A DNA stretch of 64,000 bases, from positions 4,712,001 to 4,776,000 of the forward strand of contig NC_016887.1 of NCBI RefSeq assembly GCF_000284035.1. Direction: 5' to 3'. The notes under the pieces are model-generated. The model saw only the letters and a list, made by a program, of their open reading frames with translations. It made no database searches and was not told the origin of the DNA. Of this stretch, positions 1-8,411 are shown one piece after another (position 1 is the first letter of the stretch; the number at the start of each line of letters is the position of its first letter). The translations under genes were made by a program, and so were the position numbers. This DNA comes from Nocardia cyriacigeorgica GUH-2. GTDB lineage: Bacteria; Actinomycetota; Actinomycetes; Mycobacteriales; Mycobacteriaceae.

Positions 1-142
1 TTACGTCGCGAGACTCACCCCGCGGCGCCGCGGCGCATGCGTCCGGTCCTCCCTGACGGGCCTGTCGACGACGTCGGAGCCTTCACCTCCGTCAGTGATC
101 GCGATTTCGCGGTCAATGGCGTGCGGCGTGTCTGCACCACCG

Positions 143-538
143 CTATCGGTCCCGATCGACGACCCGATGCGTGATCGACGGCACGGCGGGATCCGCGCGG
201 TGGTGCGGGGGCACTCCTGAGCCCGCGTGCTCGGCGTTGTGGATCGCATCGATCACCACCTGCCGGACGTGGTCGTTTTCGATGCTGTAGTACACCGTGG
301 TGCCCGCGCGGCGGGTGCGGACCAGGCGGGCCATCCGGAGTTTGGCCAGGTGCTGGGATACCGAGGCGGCGGGCTTCTCGACGTACTCGGCCAGTTCGTT
401 GACCGACAGTTCGCCGCTGGTCAGGGCCCAGAGCACCTTGATCCGGGTGCCGTCGGCGAGCATGCGGAAGATCTCCACGACCAGGTCCAGTTCGTCGTCG
501 GGAATACGTGGCGGCAGTTTCTTGCTATCTGCATCCAT
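143..538 (-). CDS. ArsR/SmtB-family transcriptional regulator
   Basis: A 131-residue winged-helix repressor. The HTH lies at about residues 43-75 (LSVNELAEYVEKPAASVSQH), followed by a wing with RTRRAGTTVYY. The family binds operator DNA and is usually released by metals. The gene is divergent from an MFS exporter whose cytosolic tail is His-rich, so metal-responsive control of efflux is an inference. No CxC-type ELCV(C)D metal box is seen; the only His cluster is a short C-terminal HNAEHAG...PPHH stretch. The ATG lies exactly 6 nt after a TATTAT element, so the mRNA is probably leaderless. Confidence 0.85.
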   Translation of the reverse strand: MDADSKKLPPRIPDDELDLVVEIFRMLADGTRIKVLWALTSGELSVNELAEYVEKPAASVSQHLAKLRMARLVRTRRAGTTVYYSIENDHVRQVVIDAIHNAEHAGSGVPPHHRADPAVPSITHRVVDRDR

Positions 539-544
539 ACGTAG

Positions 545-550
545 ATAATA
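545..550 (-). promoter_or_regulatory. Leaderless -10 element of the ArsR gene
   Basis: Read on the minus strand, TATTAT is followed by 6 nt (ctacgt) and then the ATG at 538. This TAnnnT-N6-ATG spacing is the mycobacterial leaderless promoter pattern. The repressor's own operator probably overlaps the 36-bp divergent intergenic region. Confidence 0.55.
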
Positions 551-574
551 GACCTCGTAGGAAGCAGGAGTCCG

Positions 575-1948
575 ATGATCACCTCATTGTTCGCCAACCG
601 CGACTATCTGCGGTTGTTCACCGCCCAGGTGTCCGCGCTGTTCGGCACCGGGCTCACCACCGTGGCGCTCGGCCTGCTCGCCTACGAACTCGCCGGCGCC
701 GACGCGGCGGCGGTACTCGGCATCGCGCTCACCATCAAGATGCTGGTGTACGTGACGGTCGCGCCGATCGTCGGCGCCTACGCCGACCGGCTCCCGCGCC
801 GGACGTTCCTGGTCGGACTCCATGTGATCCGCGCGCTGGTGGTGCTGGCGCTGCCGTTCATCGACCAGATCTGGCAGATCTACGTCCTGATCGCGGTGCT
901 GCAAACCGCCTCGGCCGCCTACACCCCGACCTACCAGGCGATCATTCCCGACATCCTGCCCGATGAGCGCCAGTACACCCGGGCGCTGTCGGCCGCCCAG
1001 CTGGCCGCCACGATGGAGACCCTGCTCAGCCCGCTGCTCGCCGCGGCGGCGCTGGCGCTGGTCAGCTTCCACTGGCTGTTCGTCGGTACCGCGATCGGTT
1101 TCGTCGCCTCGGCGCTGCTGGTGATCGTCACGCGGATACCGGAGGCGGGCGCCACCGACGGCGGTTCCTTCGTGGACCGGATCTCGGTGGGCATGAAGAT
1201 CTTCGCCGCGACGCCACGGCTGCGCGGGCTGCTCGGCCTGAACCTGGTGGTGGCCGCCGCGGGTTCGGTGGTCATGGTCAACACCGTGAACTACGTGCGC
1301 GACACCCTGGGCGGTACGCAGTCCGGTGTGGCGATGTTGCTGGCCGCCAACGGGTTCGGCACCATGCTCATCGCGCTGTCGCTACCCCGGGCGTTGGACC
1401 GCGTCGGCGCCCGCCCGGTCATGCTGGCCGGCGCCGCCGGTCTGCTCGCCGGACTGGGTGCGGCCATCGCCCTGTCGACGGCCGCCGGCGGCGAATGGCG
1501 TTGGGGCGCGGTGCTCGCGGTCTGGACGCTGATCGGCGCGGGCACCGCCGCGGTGCTGACGCCCACGGGTCAGGTGTTGCGGCGCTCCTCGCGTCCGGCC
1601 GACCGCCCGGCCCTGTTCGCGGCACAGTTCTCGCTGTCGCACGTGGCCTGGTTGATCACCTACCCGATCACCGGATGGCTCAGCACCACAGCAGGTTTCA
1701 CTCTGACCTGGGCCACCCTGGCCGGATTCGCCGCCGTCGGCCTCGCCGTCGCGCTGCGCGCCTGGCCGCGGCACGATCCCGCGGTGATCACCCACCTGCA
1801 CGAAGTGGGCAGCATCGATCCGGCCCGGCTGACCGACGCCGTGCGGGTGAGCGACCGGCTCTACCAGCACACGCACGAGTTCGTCATCGATGCCGAGCAC
1901 CCGCGCTGGCCGAATCGGGACGGCCGGGTCCTGGCCCTGGCAGGGTGA
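575..1948 (+). CDS. MFS exporter with His-containing C-terminal tail
   Basis: A 457-residue major facilitator protein with about 12 hydrophobic segments and the loop motif GAYADRLPRR after segment 2. It resembles EntS/NreB-like exporters. After the last membrane segment (near residue 390) comes a cytosolic tail of about 65 residues with spaced histidines (THLHEVG, QHTHEFVIDAEHP). Such a tail together with the divergent ArsR regulator suggests metal-ion efflux, but the substrate is not proven. The ATG follows an AGGAG Shine-Dalgarno at good distance. The 3' end faces the TfoX-N gene convergently with 10 bp between them. Confidence 0.85.
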   Translation: MITSLFANRDYLRLFTAQVSALFGTGLTTVALGLLAYELAGADAAAVLGIALTIKMLVYVTVAPIVGAYADRLPRRTFLVGLHVIRALVVLALPFIDQIWQIYVLIAVLQTASAAYTPTYQAIIPDILPDERQYTRALSAAQLAATMETLLSPLLAAAALALVSFHWLFVGTAIGFVASALLVIVTRIPEAGATDGGSFVDRISVGMKIFAATPRLRGLLGLNLVVAAAGSVVMVNTVNYVRDTLGGTQSGVAMLLAANGFGTMLIALSLPRALDRVGARPVMLAGAAGLLAGLGAAIALSTAAGGEWRWGAVLAVWTLIGAGTAAVLTPTGQVLRRSSRPADRPALFAAQFSLSHVAWLITYPITGWLSTTAGFTLTWATLAGFAAVGLAVALRAWPRHDPAVITHLHEVGSIDPARLTDAVRVSDRLYQHTHEFVIDAEHPRWPNRDGRVLALAG

Positions 1949-1958
1949 GGCCGCCCGC

Positions 1959-2294
1959 TCACTCCTTCGGCGGGAGCGAGCGGGCGAACCCGACTCCCCG
2001 GTCGACCCATTCGCGCAGCCGGGTGTCGTCCTCGACGTGGGTCGCGGACACCCGCACCCACCCCGTCATCTCCCGGGAACCCATCACCGCCTGCTGAACC
2101 GCGTCGTCGTCGATGAGCTGTTCGCATAGTTGCGGACCGACCCGGACCAGCAGCCCGCCCTTCCCGCTGACGGCCAGCGTCATATTGCCGTCGAACAGGA
2201 ACGACAGCCCGCCGAACATCTTGCGTTCGGCGACGGTCGGGCCGGGTGCGATGAGGTCGCGGATGCGTTCGGCCAATTCCTCGTCGTATGCCAT
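1959..2294 (-). CDS. TfoX N-terminal domain protein
   Basis: A 111-residue protein made of a single TfoX-N domain: the N-terminal helix YDEELAERIRDLIA, then VAERKMFGGLSFLFDGNMTLAV and a C-terminal helical part with LREWVDRGVGFARSLP. In gamma-proteobacteria TfoX activates competence genes, but stand-alone TfoX-N proteins in actinobacteria have no established role. No membrane segment or signal peptide is present. The length is normal for the stand-alone domain. It is a single gene, convergent with the MFS exporter. Confidence 0.8.
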   Translation of the reverse strand: MAYDEELAERIRDLIAPGPTVAERKMFGGLSFLFDGNMTLAVSGKGGLLVRVGPQLCEQLIDDDAVQQAVMGSREMTGWVRVSATHVEDDTRLREWVDRGVGFARSLPPKE

Positions 2295-2365
2295 GGGTCA
2301 CAGTGTGGACCCGGGCACCGACATCCCGGACCCGATCGAGCGCGGGTCCGGGACCTGACGGCAGC

Positions 2366-2821
2366 TCAGGCGCGGTCGTAGGCGTCCTGCAAAGCCTGGG
2401 CATCGAGCTTGGACATGGTGCGCAGGGCCGTGCCGACGGCGATGGTCTTGGCGGGATCGTCGCCACTCATCAGCTTGCTCAGCACCCGAGGCACCACCTG
2501 CCAGGACAATCCGTAGCGGTCGGTGAGCCAGCCGCACGGCCCGGGTTCGCCGCCCTCGGTGAGCAGCTCCCACAGCCGGTCGACCTCCTCTTGGGTATCG
2601 ACCACGATCTGCAGCGAGGCGGCGTCGGTGTGCGGGTGGCCCGGCCCGCCGTTCATCAGGGTGACCGCGTGACCGTCGAGGTCGAGCTCGACGATGAAGG
2701 CCGAGCCGTCGGCAGTGCGGCTGATATCGACCACCCGCGAATTCGGCACCACGGACGCGTAGAAGGTGCCGGCTTCTTCGGCCGCGTTGTCGAACCACAG
2801 GAAGGTAGTGATGCTGGACAT
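2366..2821 (-). CDS. VOC family protein, PhnB / 3-demethylubiquinone methyltransferase-like fold
   Basis: A 151-residue protein that starts MSSITTFLWFDNAAEEAGTF and contains LDGHAVTLMNGGP and TDRYGLSWQVVPRVL, the signature of the 3-dmu-9_3-mt / PhnB branch of the vicinal-oxygen-chelate superfamily. Biochemical activity of these small stand-alone members is unknown. The ATG at 2821 was chosen because GAGGAG lies just upstream; the same frame stays open to 3316, but that part is antisense to the next VOC gene. It is divergent from that second VOC gene at 2981. Confidence 0.82.
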   Translation of the reverse strand: MSSITTFLWFDNAAEEAGTFYASVVPNSRVVDISRTADGSAFIVELDLDGHAVTLMNGGPGHPHTDAASLQIVVDTQEEVDRLWELLTEGGEPGPCGWLTDRYGLSWQVVPRVLSKLMSGDDPAKTIAVGTALRTMSKLDAQALQDAYDRA

Positions 2822-2968
2822 GGTGTTCTCCTCTGCTCGCTGTGACGTGCTGTCATCCGGTAGTCGGAGCCACGACGAGCCTCTCGACACATCTCGGCGA
2901 ATTTTTCCGAGAGATTTTCTCGGGATTCCGCGCCGGCCGGACCGGACCACAACTATCTCTCGCACTGA

Positions 2969-2974
2969 TAGCGT
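2969..2974 (+). promoter_or_regulatory. Leaderless -10 element of the VOC gene
   Basis: TAGCGT followed by 6 nt (ttcgac) and the ATG at 2981. No Shine-Dalgarno is present upstream of this ATG, which fits a leaderless transcript. Confidence 0.5.
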
Positions 2975-2980
2975 TTCGAC

Positions 2981-3340
2981 ATGATCACCGGAGCGCATTC
3001 CATCATCTACGCCAGTGACGCCGAGGCCGCGCGCGCGTTCTTCCGTGACGTGCTCGGCCTGGCCCATGTGGATGCCGGGCACGGCTGGCTGATCTTCAAA
3101 TCCCCGCCCGCCGAGCTGGCCGTGCACCCGACCGGACCGGGCGACGGCGGCCGCACCGAGATGTACCTGATGTGCGACGACCTGGCCGCCACCATCGCCG
3201 ACCTGCGAGCCAAGGGCGTCGAGGTCGCCGACGACGTCGAGGAGGCCGGCTGGGGCCGGGTCACCAGGGTGACGGTGCCGGGCGCGGGCGAGATCGGCCT
3301 CTATGAGCCGCTGCATCCGACCGCCAACGACCTGGACTGA
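2981..3340 (+). CDS. Glyoxalase/bleomycin-resistance (VOC) family protein
   Basis: A 119-residue single-domain VOC protein. It shows the two beta-alpha-beta-beta-beta halves: SIIYASDAEAARAFFRDVLGL, then MYLMCDDLAATIADLRAKGVEV and a last strand with GEIGLYEP. The His early in strand 1 (GAHS) and the Glu in the final strand are plausible metal ligands. The substrate cannot be told from sequence. It is divergent from another VOC gene and ends 11 bp before the CapA-like gene, which may be co-transcribed. Confidence 0.82.
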   Translation: MITGAHSIIYASDAEAARAFFRDVLGLAHVDAGHGWLIFKSPPAELAVHPTGPGDGGRTEMYLMCDDLAATIADLRAKGVEVADDVEEAGWGRVTRVTVPGAGEIGLYEPLHPTANDLD

Positions 3341-3351
3341 CCGGCGGGCGC

Positions 3352-4434
3352 ATGCCGGTCACGGTCCTGCTGGGCGGCGACGTCATGCTCGGTCGTGGCG
3401 TCGACCAGATCCTGCCCCGACCTGGCCGCCCGGAGCTGCGCGAGCCGTGGGTGCACGACGCCCGAAGCTACGTCGAAGCGGCGGAGCGGGTGAACGGCCC
3501 CATTCCGCGCCCGGTCGCCGTCGACTGGCCGTGGGGCGAGGTGCCGCGCGTCCTCGACGACCTCGCACCCGATCTCCGCCTCCTCAATCTGGAAACCGCG
3601 ATCACCGCCGACGGCGACTTCGACCCGGACAAAGGCATCCACTACCGGATGCATCCGGGCAATATCGGGGCGCTCACCGCGATCGCGCCCAGCGCCTGCG
3701 CGCTCGGCAACAACCACGCCCTCGATTTCGGGCGGCCGGGTCTGCTCGACACCCTCGATACCTTGGCCGGCGCGCACGTGCAGGCGGTGGGTGCGGGCCG
3801 GGATCTGGCAACCGCCCGCACCCCCGCGATCCTGCCGCTCAGCAACGGGCGCCGGGCATTGGTCGTCTCCGTGGGCGCCCGATCCAGCGGTGTGCCCAGG
3901 TCGTGGGCGGCGGGTGCGGACCGGCCCGGACTGTGGTGGATCGATCATCCCGGTGCGCGTGGCGCCGAGGAGATCGCCGCCGAGCTGTCGGCGCATCGGC
4001 GCACCGGGGACGTGCTGATCGTGTCGGTGCATTGGGGACCCAATTGGGGTTACGGAATCAGCAGGAGCGAACAGGAATTCGCGCGCCGGTTGATCGAGGC
4101 GGGGGTCGATATCGTGCACGGGCATTCGGCGCACCATCCCCGGCCGATCGAGGTGTATCGCGGTAAGGCGATCCTGTACGGCTGCGGCGACGTCATCGAT
4201 GACTATGAGGGCATCGGCGGGCACGAGTCGTATCGGCCGGAGCTGCGCCTGTTGTATCTGGTCACCGTCGACGGCGGGACCACCGTGCGGATGCTCCCGC
4301 TGTGTGTGCGCCGGATTCAGTTGCGCCGCGCGGGCGGCACGCACACGCGCTGGTTACGGGATCGGCTCGCGGACATCAGCGCGCCGTTCGGCACTCGGGT
4401 GCGCCTGGACGAAGACGACCTGCTGACGATCTGA
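3352..4434 (+). CDS. CapA-family (poly-gamma-glutamate capsule type) metallophosphoesterase-like protein
   Basis: A 360-residue protein with the CapA motif set: GGDVMLGRGVD at the N-terminus, LLNLETAIT, CALGNNHALDFG, VSVHWGPNWG and DIVHGHSAHHP. These carry the Asp, Asn and His residues expected to bind metal in a calcineurin-like fold. CapA/PgsA proteins act in poly-gamma-glutamate capsule synthesis, but this copy has no signal peptide or membrane anchor and no capB/capC neighbours, so a capsule role is not supported. Eleven bp separate it from the preceding VOC gene. Confidence 0.82.
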   Translation: MPVTVLLGGDVMLGRGVDQILPRPGRPELREPWVHDARSYVEAAERVNGPIPRPVAVDWPWGEVPRVLDDLAPDLRLLNLETAITADGDFDPDKGIHYRMHPGNIGALTAIAPSACALGNNHALDFGRPGLLDTLDTLAGAHVQAVGAGRDLATARTPAILPLSNGRRALVVSVGARSSGVPRSWAAGADRPGLWWIDHPGARGAEEIAAELSAHRRTGDVLIVSVHWGPNWGYGISRSEQEFARRLIEAGVDIVHGHSAHHPRPIEVYRGKAILYGCGDVIDDYEGIGGHESYRPELRLLYLVTVDGGTTVRMLPLCVRRIQLRRAGGTHTRWLRDRLADISAPFGTRVRLDEDDLLTI

Positions 4435-4560
4435 TCGGCGCACGCGCACCTCCCGCACAGTGAGCGGCTGGGTTGCCGGGCTGGATTCGGCCGGCGCTAT
4501 CGTCGGATGAATACCGGTCACCGGCCGGCCACGACGATCCATACGTGATGAGGTGCGCGG

Positions 4561-5199
4561 ATGTCCGACAGCGGCGCGAAGCCATGGGCGAAACGGTCCG
4601 ATGACGACACCCGATCCGCACTGGCCGACGCACTGAGCCTGTTCCCGCGCCGAGCCGTCGAACCGAACGGCTACAAACCCGCCGCAGTGGCCATCGCCAT
4701 CGTGACCGGCCCGGACGGACTCGGAATGTGGCTGACCGAACGGGCACCGACACTGCGGGCCCATGCCGGACAGTTCGCCCTCCCCGGTGGGCGGCTGGAC
4801 GCCGGTGAGGACACGATCGCGGCGGCCCTGCGCGAACTGCACGAGGAACTCGGTGTCGAACTGCAACACTCCGACGTCCTCGGCCTACTCGACGACTACC
4901 CGACCAGATCCGGCTACCTCATGACGCCGGTGGTGGTGTGGGCGGGCGCCGATCCGGACCTGCGACCGAACCCGGCCGAAGTGGCGGTCGTGCACCGGAT
5001 TTCATTCACCGAACTCGATGTCGCGCCCGAGTTCGCCCGCATCGACGGGTCCGATCGGCCGCTGATCCGGCTGCCGCTGCTCGGCGGTCACCTGCACGCG
5101 CCGACCGCGGCGATCATGTATCAGTTCCGTGAGGTGGCGCTGCATCGGCGGCATACCAGGGTCGATCACATCGAGCAGCCCCGTTTCGCCTGGGAGTGA
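4561..5199 (+). CDS. Nudix hydrolase, CoA pyrophosphatase-like
   Basis: A 212-residue protein with a perfect Nudix box, G-x5-E-x7-REL-x-EE-x-G-V, in the segment that starts GGRLDAGEDTIAAALREL, preceded by HAGQFALPGG. The context resembles the NudL/CoA-pyrophosphatase group (an upstream LTERAPTLRAHAGQ stretch and a C-terminal barrel with LIRLPLLGGHLHAPTAAIMYQF). Family members hydrolyse CoA or related dinucleoside diphosphates to phosphopantetheine. It is cytosolic and transcribed alone, convergent with the esterase gene (9 bp apart). Confidence 0.85.
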   Translation: MSDSGAKPWAKRSDDDTRSALADALSLFPRRAVEPNGYKPAAVAIAIVTGPDGLGMWLTERAPTLRAHAGQFALPGGRLDAGEDTIAAALRELHEELGVELQHSDVLGLLDDYPTRSGYLMTPVVVWAGADPDLRPNPAEVAVVHRISFTELDVAPEFARIDGSDRPLIRLPLLGGHLHAPTAAIMYQFREVALHRRHTRVDHIEQPRFAWE

Positions 5200-5208
5200 G
5201 GCGGCCTC

Positions 5209-6210
5209 CTACACCCCGAGCGCGGGGGCGAACACCGACCACGACTGGTGCATATCGTCCTGCCAGTACTGCCAGGCATGCGTGCCCGGCCGCAGGTTCA
5301 CTGTCGCCGGGATGCGCTGCGCGGCGAGGCTGTCCACCAGTGGGCGGGTGCACCCGCTCACGAAGGCCTCCATCGCACCGCCGACGAGCATGCGATCGGC
5401 CAGCTTGATCGGATTGCCGTTGATATCGGGCGAGGCGAGGGTTTCGTGCACGCCCGGGCCGCCGTTACCGGAGGAGACGTAGACCGCGAGCCCGCGCAAC
5501 CGGTCCAGGTGCAGCATCGGATCGTGCTCGGCCCAGGCCGGATGCCCTGGCGGACCCCACATATTGGCGGCATTGGCACCGAACACGCCGAGCTGGGTGA
5601 ACACGGTGGCCACCGCCATCGGATCACTGGTGCGGGTGCAGCCGCTGAACGCGCCGACCGCCTGGTAGAGGCCGGGCGAGCGGATCGCCAGGTTCAGCGC
5701 CGAGGTGGCCGACATCGACAGTCCCGCAACGGCATTGCGTCCCGTCGTCTGGAACCGCTCGGCCAGCAGCGGCGGCAACTCGCGGCTCAGGAACGTCTCC
5801 CACTGATTGCGGCCGAGCACCGGGTCGTCGGCGAGCCAGTCGGTGTAGTAGCTGGCCCGCCCGCCCATCGGCACCACCACATTGACGTGTTTGTCCGAGA
5901 AGAATTGCGCCACATCGGTGCGCCGCGTCCACGGCCCGCCGTCCTCGCCGCCGTCCACCGCGTTCAGCAGATACAGCGTCGGCGCACCCGCGCCCGGATG
6001 TGACATCCACAGCGTGATCGGCCGGTTCATGGCCGCCGAGTGCACCACCACCTCCAGTTCACGACCACCCAGCGGCCGGACCGAGAGGATCGCGGAAGCA
6101 CCGGGGGCGGCGGTGGCGGGAGCGGGAAAGATCACCGCCACCACGGCGGTGGGTAGCAGGAACGCGCCGAGCGCGAGCAGGGACACCAGGCATCGCGGGA
6201 GCCGGTACAT
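5209..6210 (-). CDS. Secreted antigen 85-like esterase / mycolyltransferase
   Basis: A 333-residue secreted alpha/beta hydrolase. A signal peptide covers about residues 1-35 (hydrophobic LVSLLALGAFLLP core, Ala-rich cleavage region). The nucleophile is Ser165 in GLSMSA, the same elbow as in Ag85 proteins; a late His lies in RPGTHAWQYW, and VDGGEDGGPW resembles the substrate-site loop. Antigen 85 enzymes transfer mycolic acids between trehalose monomycolate and the cell wall. Which exact activity this paralogue has is not clear. The start is an ATG with a TAGAAA element 6 nt upstream. It is monocistronic. Confidence 0.85.
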   Translation of the reverse strand: MYRLPRCLVSLLALGAFLLPTAVVAVIFPAPATAAPGASAILSVRPLGGRELEVVVHSAAMNRPITLWMSHPGAGAPTLYLLNAVDGGEDGGPWTRRTDVAQFFSDKHVNVVVPMGGRASYYTDWLADDPVLGRNQWETFLSRELPPLLAERFQTTGRNAVAGLSMSATSALNLAIRSPGLYQAVGAFSGCTRTSDPMAVATVFTQLGVFGANAANMWGPPGHPAWAEHDPMLHLDRLRGLAVYVSSGNGGPGVHETLASPDINGNPIKLADRMLVGGAMEAFVSGCTRPLVDSLAAQRIPATVNLRPGTHAWQYWQDDMHQSWSVFAPALGV

Positions 6211-6438
6211 GGTTGGTTTCTACCACGGGGTCGCGGCGTGCCCTCCGCAACGACCGGCGTGTTCGCCGAGCGTGTCGGTCCGGCACTCAGCGTTGCGCTG
6301 CCGGCCAGGCTCGGACGACGCGCGCTGGGTCACCGGCACGGTGATCGACGCGACCGGCGGCTCGGGCCTGTGAATCTGCACTCCGTGGGCGGGAGTACCA
6401 GGCGCCGGCCGCGACCCGAGGCAGGCGGGCCCGCTCGC

Positions 6439-7194
6439 TCACCGAACGCGGGTGCGCACCAATTCCCGTGCCCCGGCCCGGTACCGCTCCACGATCAATC
6501 GCACCACGGCCGGGTGGACGCCGATGGGTTCGGCGACGCCGTCGGCGCCTGCCTCGTGCAGGCGCTGGTGGAACAGGCCGTGGGCCAGCAGGTACGACGC
6601 GATGAAGACACGCTGGGCGCCGGTTTCGCGCAGTTCGGCGACGACCTCCGGCACGCGAGGCGCGCCGGTGGCGACGTAGGCGATGCGGACCGGGGTGCCG
6701 AGGTTCTCGGCGAGCATGCCGGCGGCGCGGCGGACGTCCTGGCGGGCGCGGGCGTCCGAGGAACCGGCGGCCGCGAAGACCACCGCGTCGCCGGGGCGCC
6801 AGCCCGCCGCGCGCAGGCGCAGGTGCATGATCCGGGCCAGGGCCGGGTCGGGGCCCATGGCCGGGGTCACCGCGACCGACGGGTGCGCGCTCTCGGCGAT
6901 CTCCCGGGGCACGTCCTGGTAGACGTGGTAGCCCGAGGCCAGGAACGCCGGAACCGCCACGGCCGGAACGGATTCCGCACGGTCGGCCAGATCACGCAGC
7001 ACCTCCGACGGCGAGGGGCCGAGGACGTCGACGAACGCGGTGCGCACGCGGGGCACGCCGCCGAATTCCGCGCTGCCGTCGAGGGCCGGGCGGTCGAGCT
7101 CGCGCGCCACCGCCTCGGCCAGGCTCGCGATCATCTGCACGCCCTTAGTGCTGCGGGTGCCGTGCGCCACCAGCACCAGGGCGGGCGCGCTCAC
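6439..7194 (-). CDS. Sirohydrochlorin chelatase (CbiX/SirB family)
   Basis: A 251-residue protein with two CbiX half domains. It begins VSAPALVLVAHGTRSTKGVQ, the metal-binding His being in AHGT, and has PAFLASGYHVYQDVP and FIASYLLAHGLFHQRL in the second half. It inserts iron (or cobalt) into sirohydrochlorin, here the last step of siroheme synthesis for nitrite reductase. The GTG at 7194 overlaps the hemD stop by 4 bp (GTGA), so translation is coupled; the open frame extends further upstream but that part is inside hemD. It is the last gene of the narK-nirBD-hemD operon. Confidence 0.88.
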   Translation of the reverse strand: MSAPALVLVAHGTRSTKGVQMIASLAEAVARELDRPALDGSAEFGGVPRVRTAFVDVLGPSPSEVLRDLADRAESVPAVAVPAFLASGYHVYQDVPREIAESAHPSVAVTPAMGPDPALARIMHLRLRAAGWRPGDAVVFAAAGSSDARARQDVRRAAGMLAENLGTPVRIAYVATGAPRVPEVVAELRETGAQRVFIASYLLAHGLFHQRLHEAGADGVAEPIGVHPAVVRLIVERYRAGARELVRTRVR

Positions 7195-8411
7195 CACGTG
7201 ACCGCCTGGGCAAAGCGCGGTGCCCGGGTCGGCGTTCCGACTCCGGGCACCACGGGACGTGGGTTGTTGTCGGTACATTCGGCCGGGTCGAGCGCCAATC
7301 GGTAGCCGCGTTTGACCACGGTCTGAATGGCCTTGGGCGTGCCCAGACCCGCACGAAGACGGGCGATCGCCGTCTCCACCGCATGGGTGTCGTCACCGCC
7401 GCCGGGCAGGGCCGCCAGCAGATCCTCCCGGGACACGACGCGGCCGGGCTGACGGGCCAGCGAACGCATCAACGACATCGGCGCGGGCGCGAGCTGACGG
7501 ACGACGCCGTCGACCACCACACACCCGCCGCGCACACTGATGGTGTGCCCGGCCGCGTGAATCCGGTTGGCGCGCCGCGGCAGTTCCTCGGCGACGTGCC
7601 GGGCCAGCGCACCGAGCCGGGCCCGCGCGGGCATCGACGTCGGCACCCCCAGCTCCTCCAGCGGCGCCGCGGTGATCGGGCCGACACAGGCGGCCAGCAC
7701 CCGCCCGCGCAGGGCGTGCAGCAGGCCCTCGATCATCCCGGTTTCCTTGGCGCGCATCAACATCGACGCCACGGCGGGCGCGCTGGTGAAGGTGACGCAG
7801 TCCAGGTTCGAGGTGACGATGGCCTCGATCAGCTGATCCATCGGGCCTTGATCGGCGGGCGGGGTCCAGCGATACACCGGCACCGGCACCACATCGGCGC
7901 CGGCGCAACGCAATACCTCGCAGAAGTCGGGAACCGGCTCCCATTCGGTGGTCGCGCCGTGCAGCTGCACCGCGATGCGCACACCTTCCACGCCTTCGGC
8001 CAGCAGGTGGTCGAGCACCTCGGCCGAGGACTCCGACGCCGGCGACCATTCCTCGCGCAGTTCGGCAGCGCGGATGGCGCCCTTGGCCTTCGGGCCGCGG
8101 GCCACCACCCGGGTGCACGCCAGCGTGGCGCGCAGCTGTTCGGCCAGGCCCCAGCCTTCGGCGGCCTCCATCCAGCCGCGGAAACCGATACCGGTGGTGG
8201 CGACGGTGATCTGCGGCGGATCGTCGACGAGCCGGCGGGTGACCCGTTCCAGTTCGTTGTCGTCGGCCAGCGGGATGATGCGGATGGCGGGCGCGGACAT
8301 GATGGTCGCGCCGCGCCGGGTGAGCAGGGTGGCGAACTCTTCGGAACGCCGGGCGGCCGTGACTCCGACCGTGAAGCCCGCGAGCGACGCGCCCGCGTCG
8401 GGAGTCGTCAT
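7191..8411 (-). CDS. hemD: Uroporphyrinogen-III synthase fused to OmpR-type DNA-binding domain
   Basis: A 406-residue fusion. Residues about 10-270 are HemD-like (FTVGVTAARRSEEFATLLTRRG, VATTGIGFRGW, CVTFTSAPAV, CVGPITAAPLEELG); residues about 280-375 are a response-regulator winged helix (GRVVSREDLLAALPGG, VETAIARLRAGLG, TVVKRGYRL). HemD cyclises hydroxymethylbilane to uroporphyrinogen III, the siroheme precursor. The same fusion is known next to nitrite reductase in other mycolata (Rv0260c type), where the DNA-binding half is thought to regulate the locus. No receiver domain is present. It overlaps nirD and the chelatase by 4 bp each. Confidence 0.88.
   Translation of the reverse strand: MTTPDAGASLAGFTVGVTAARRSEEFATLLTRRGATIMSAPAIRIIPLADDNELERVTRRLVDDPPQITVATTGIGFRGWMEAAEGWGLAEQLRATLACTRVVARGPKAKGAIRAAELREEWSPASESSAEVLDHLLAEGVEGVRIAVQLHGATTEWEPVPDFCEVLRCAGADVVPVPVYRWTPPADQGPMDQLIEAIVTSNLDCVTFTSAPAVASMLMRAKETGMIEGLLHALRGRVLAACVGPITAAPLEELGVPTSMPARARLGALARHVAEELPRRANRIHAAGHTISVRGGCVVVDGVVRQLAPAPMSLMRSLARQPGRVVSREDLLAALPGGGDDTHAVETAIARLRAGLGTPKAIQTVVKRGYRLALDPAECTDNNPRPVVPGVGTPTRAPRFAQAVTW

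Noticed and set aside
1..142. Possible gene at the left edge
   Set aside because: An open frame crosses the ArsR gene in another phase, with Arg/Thr-rich content and no family; nothing else is seen.
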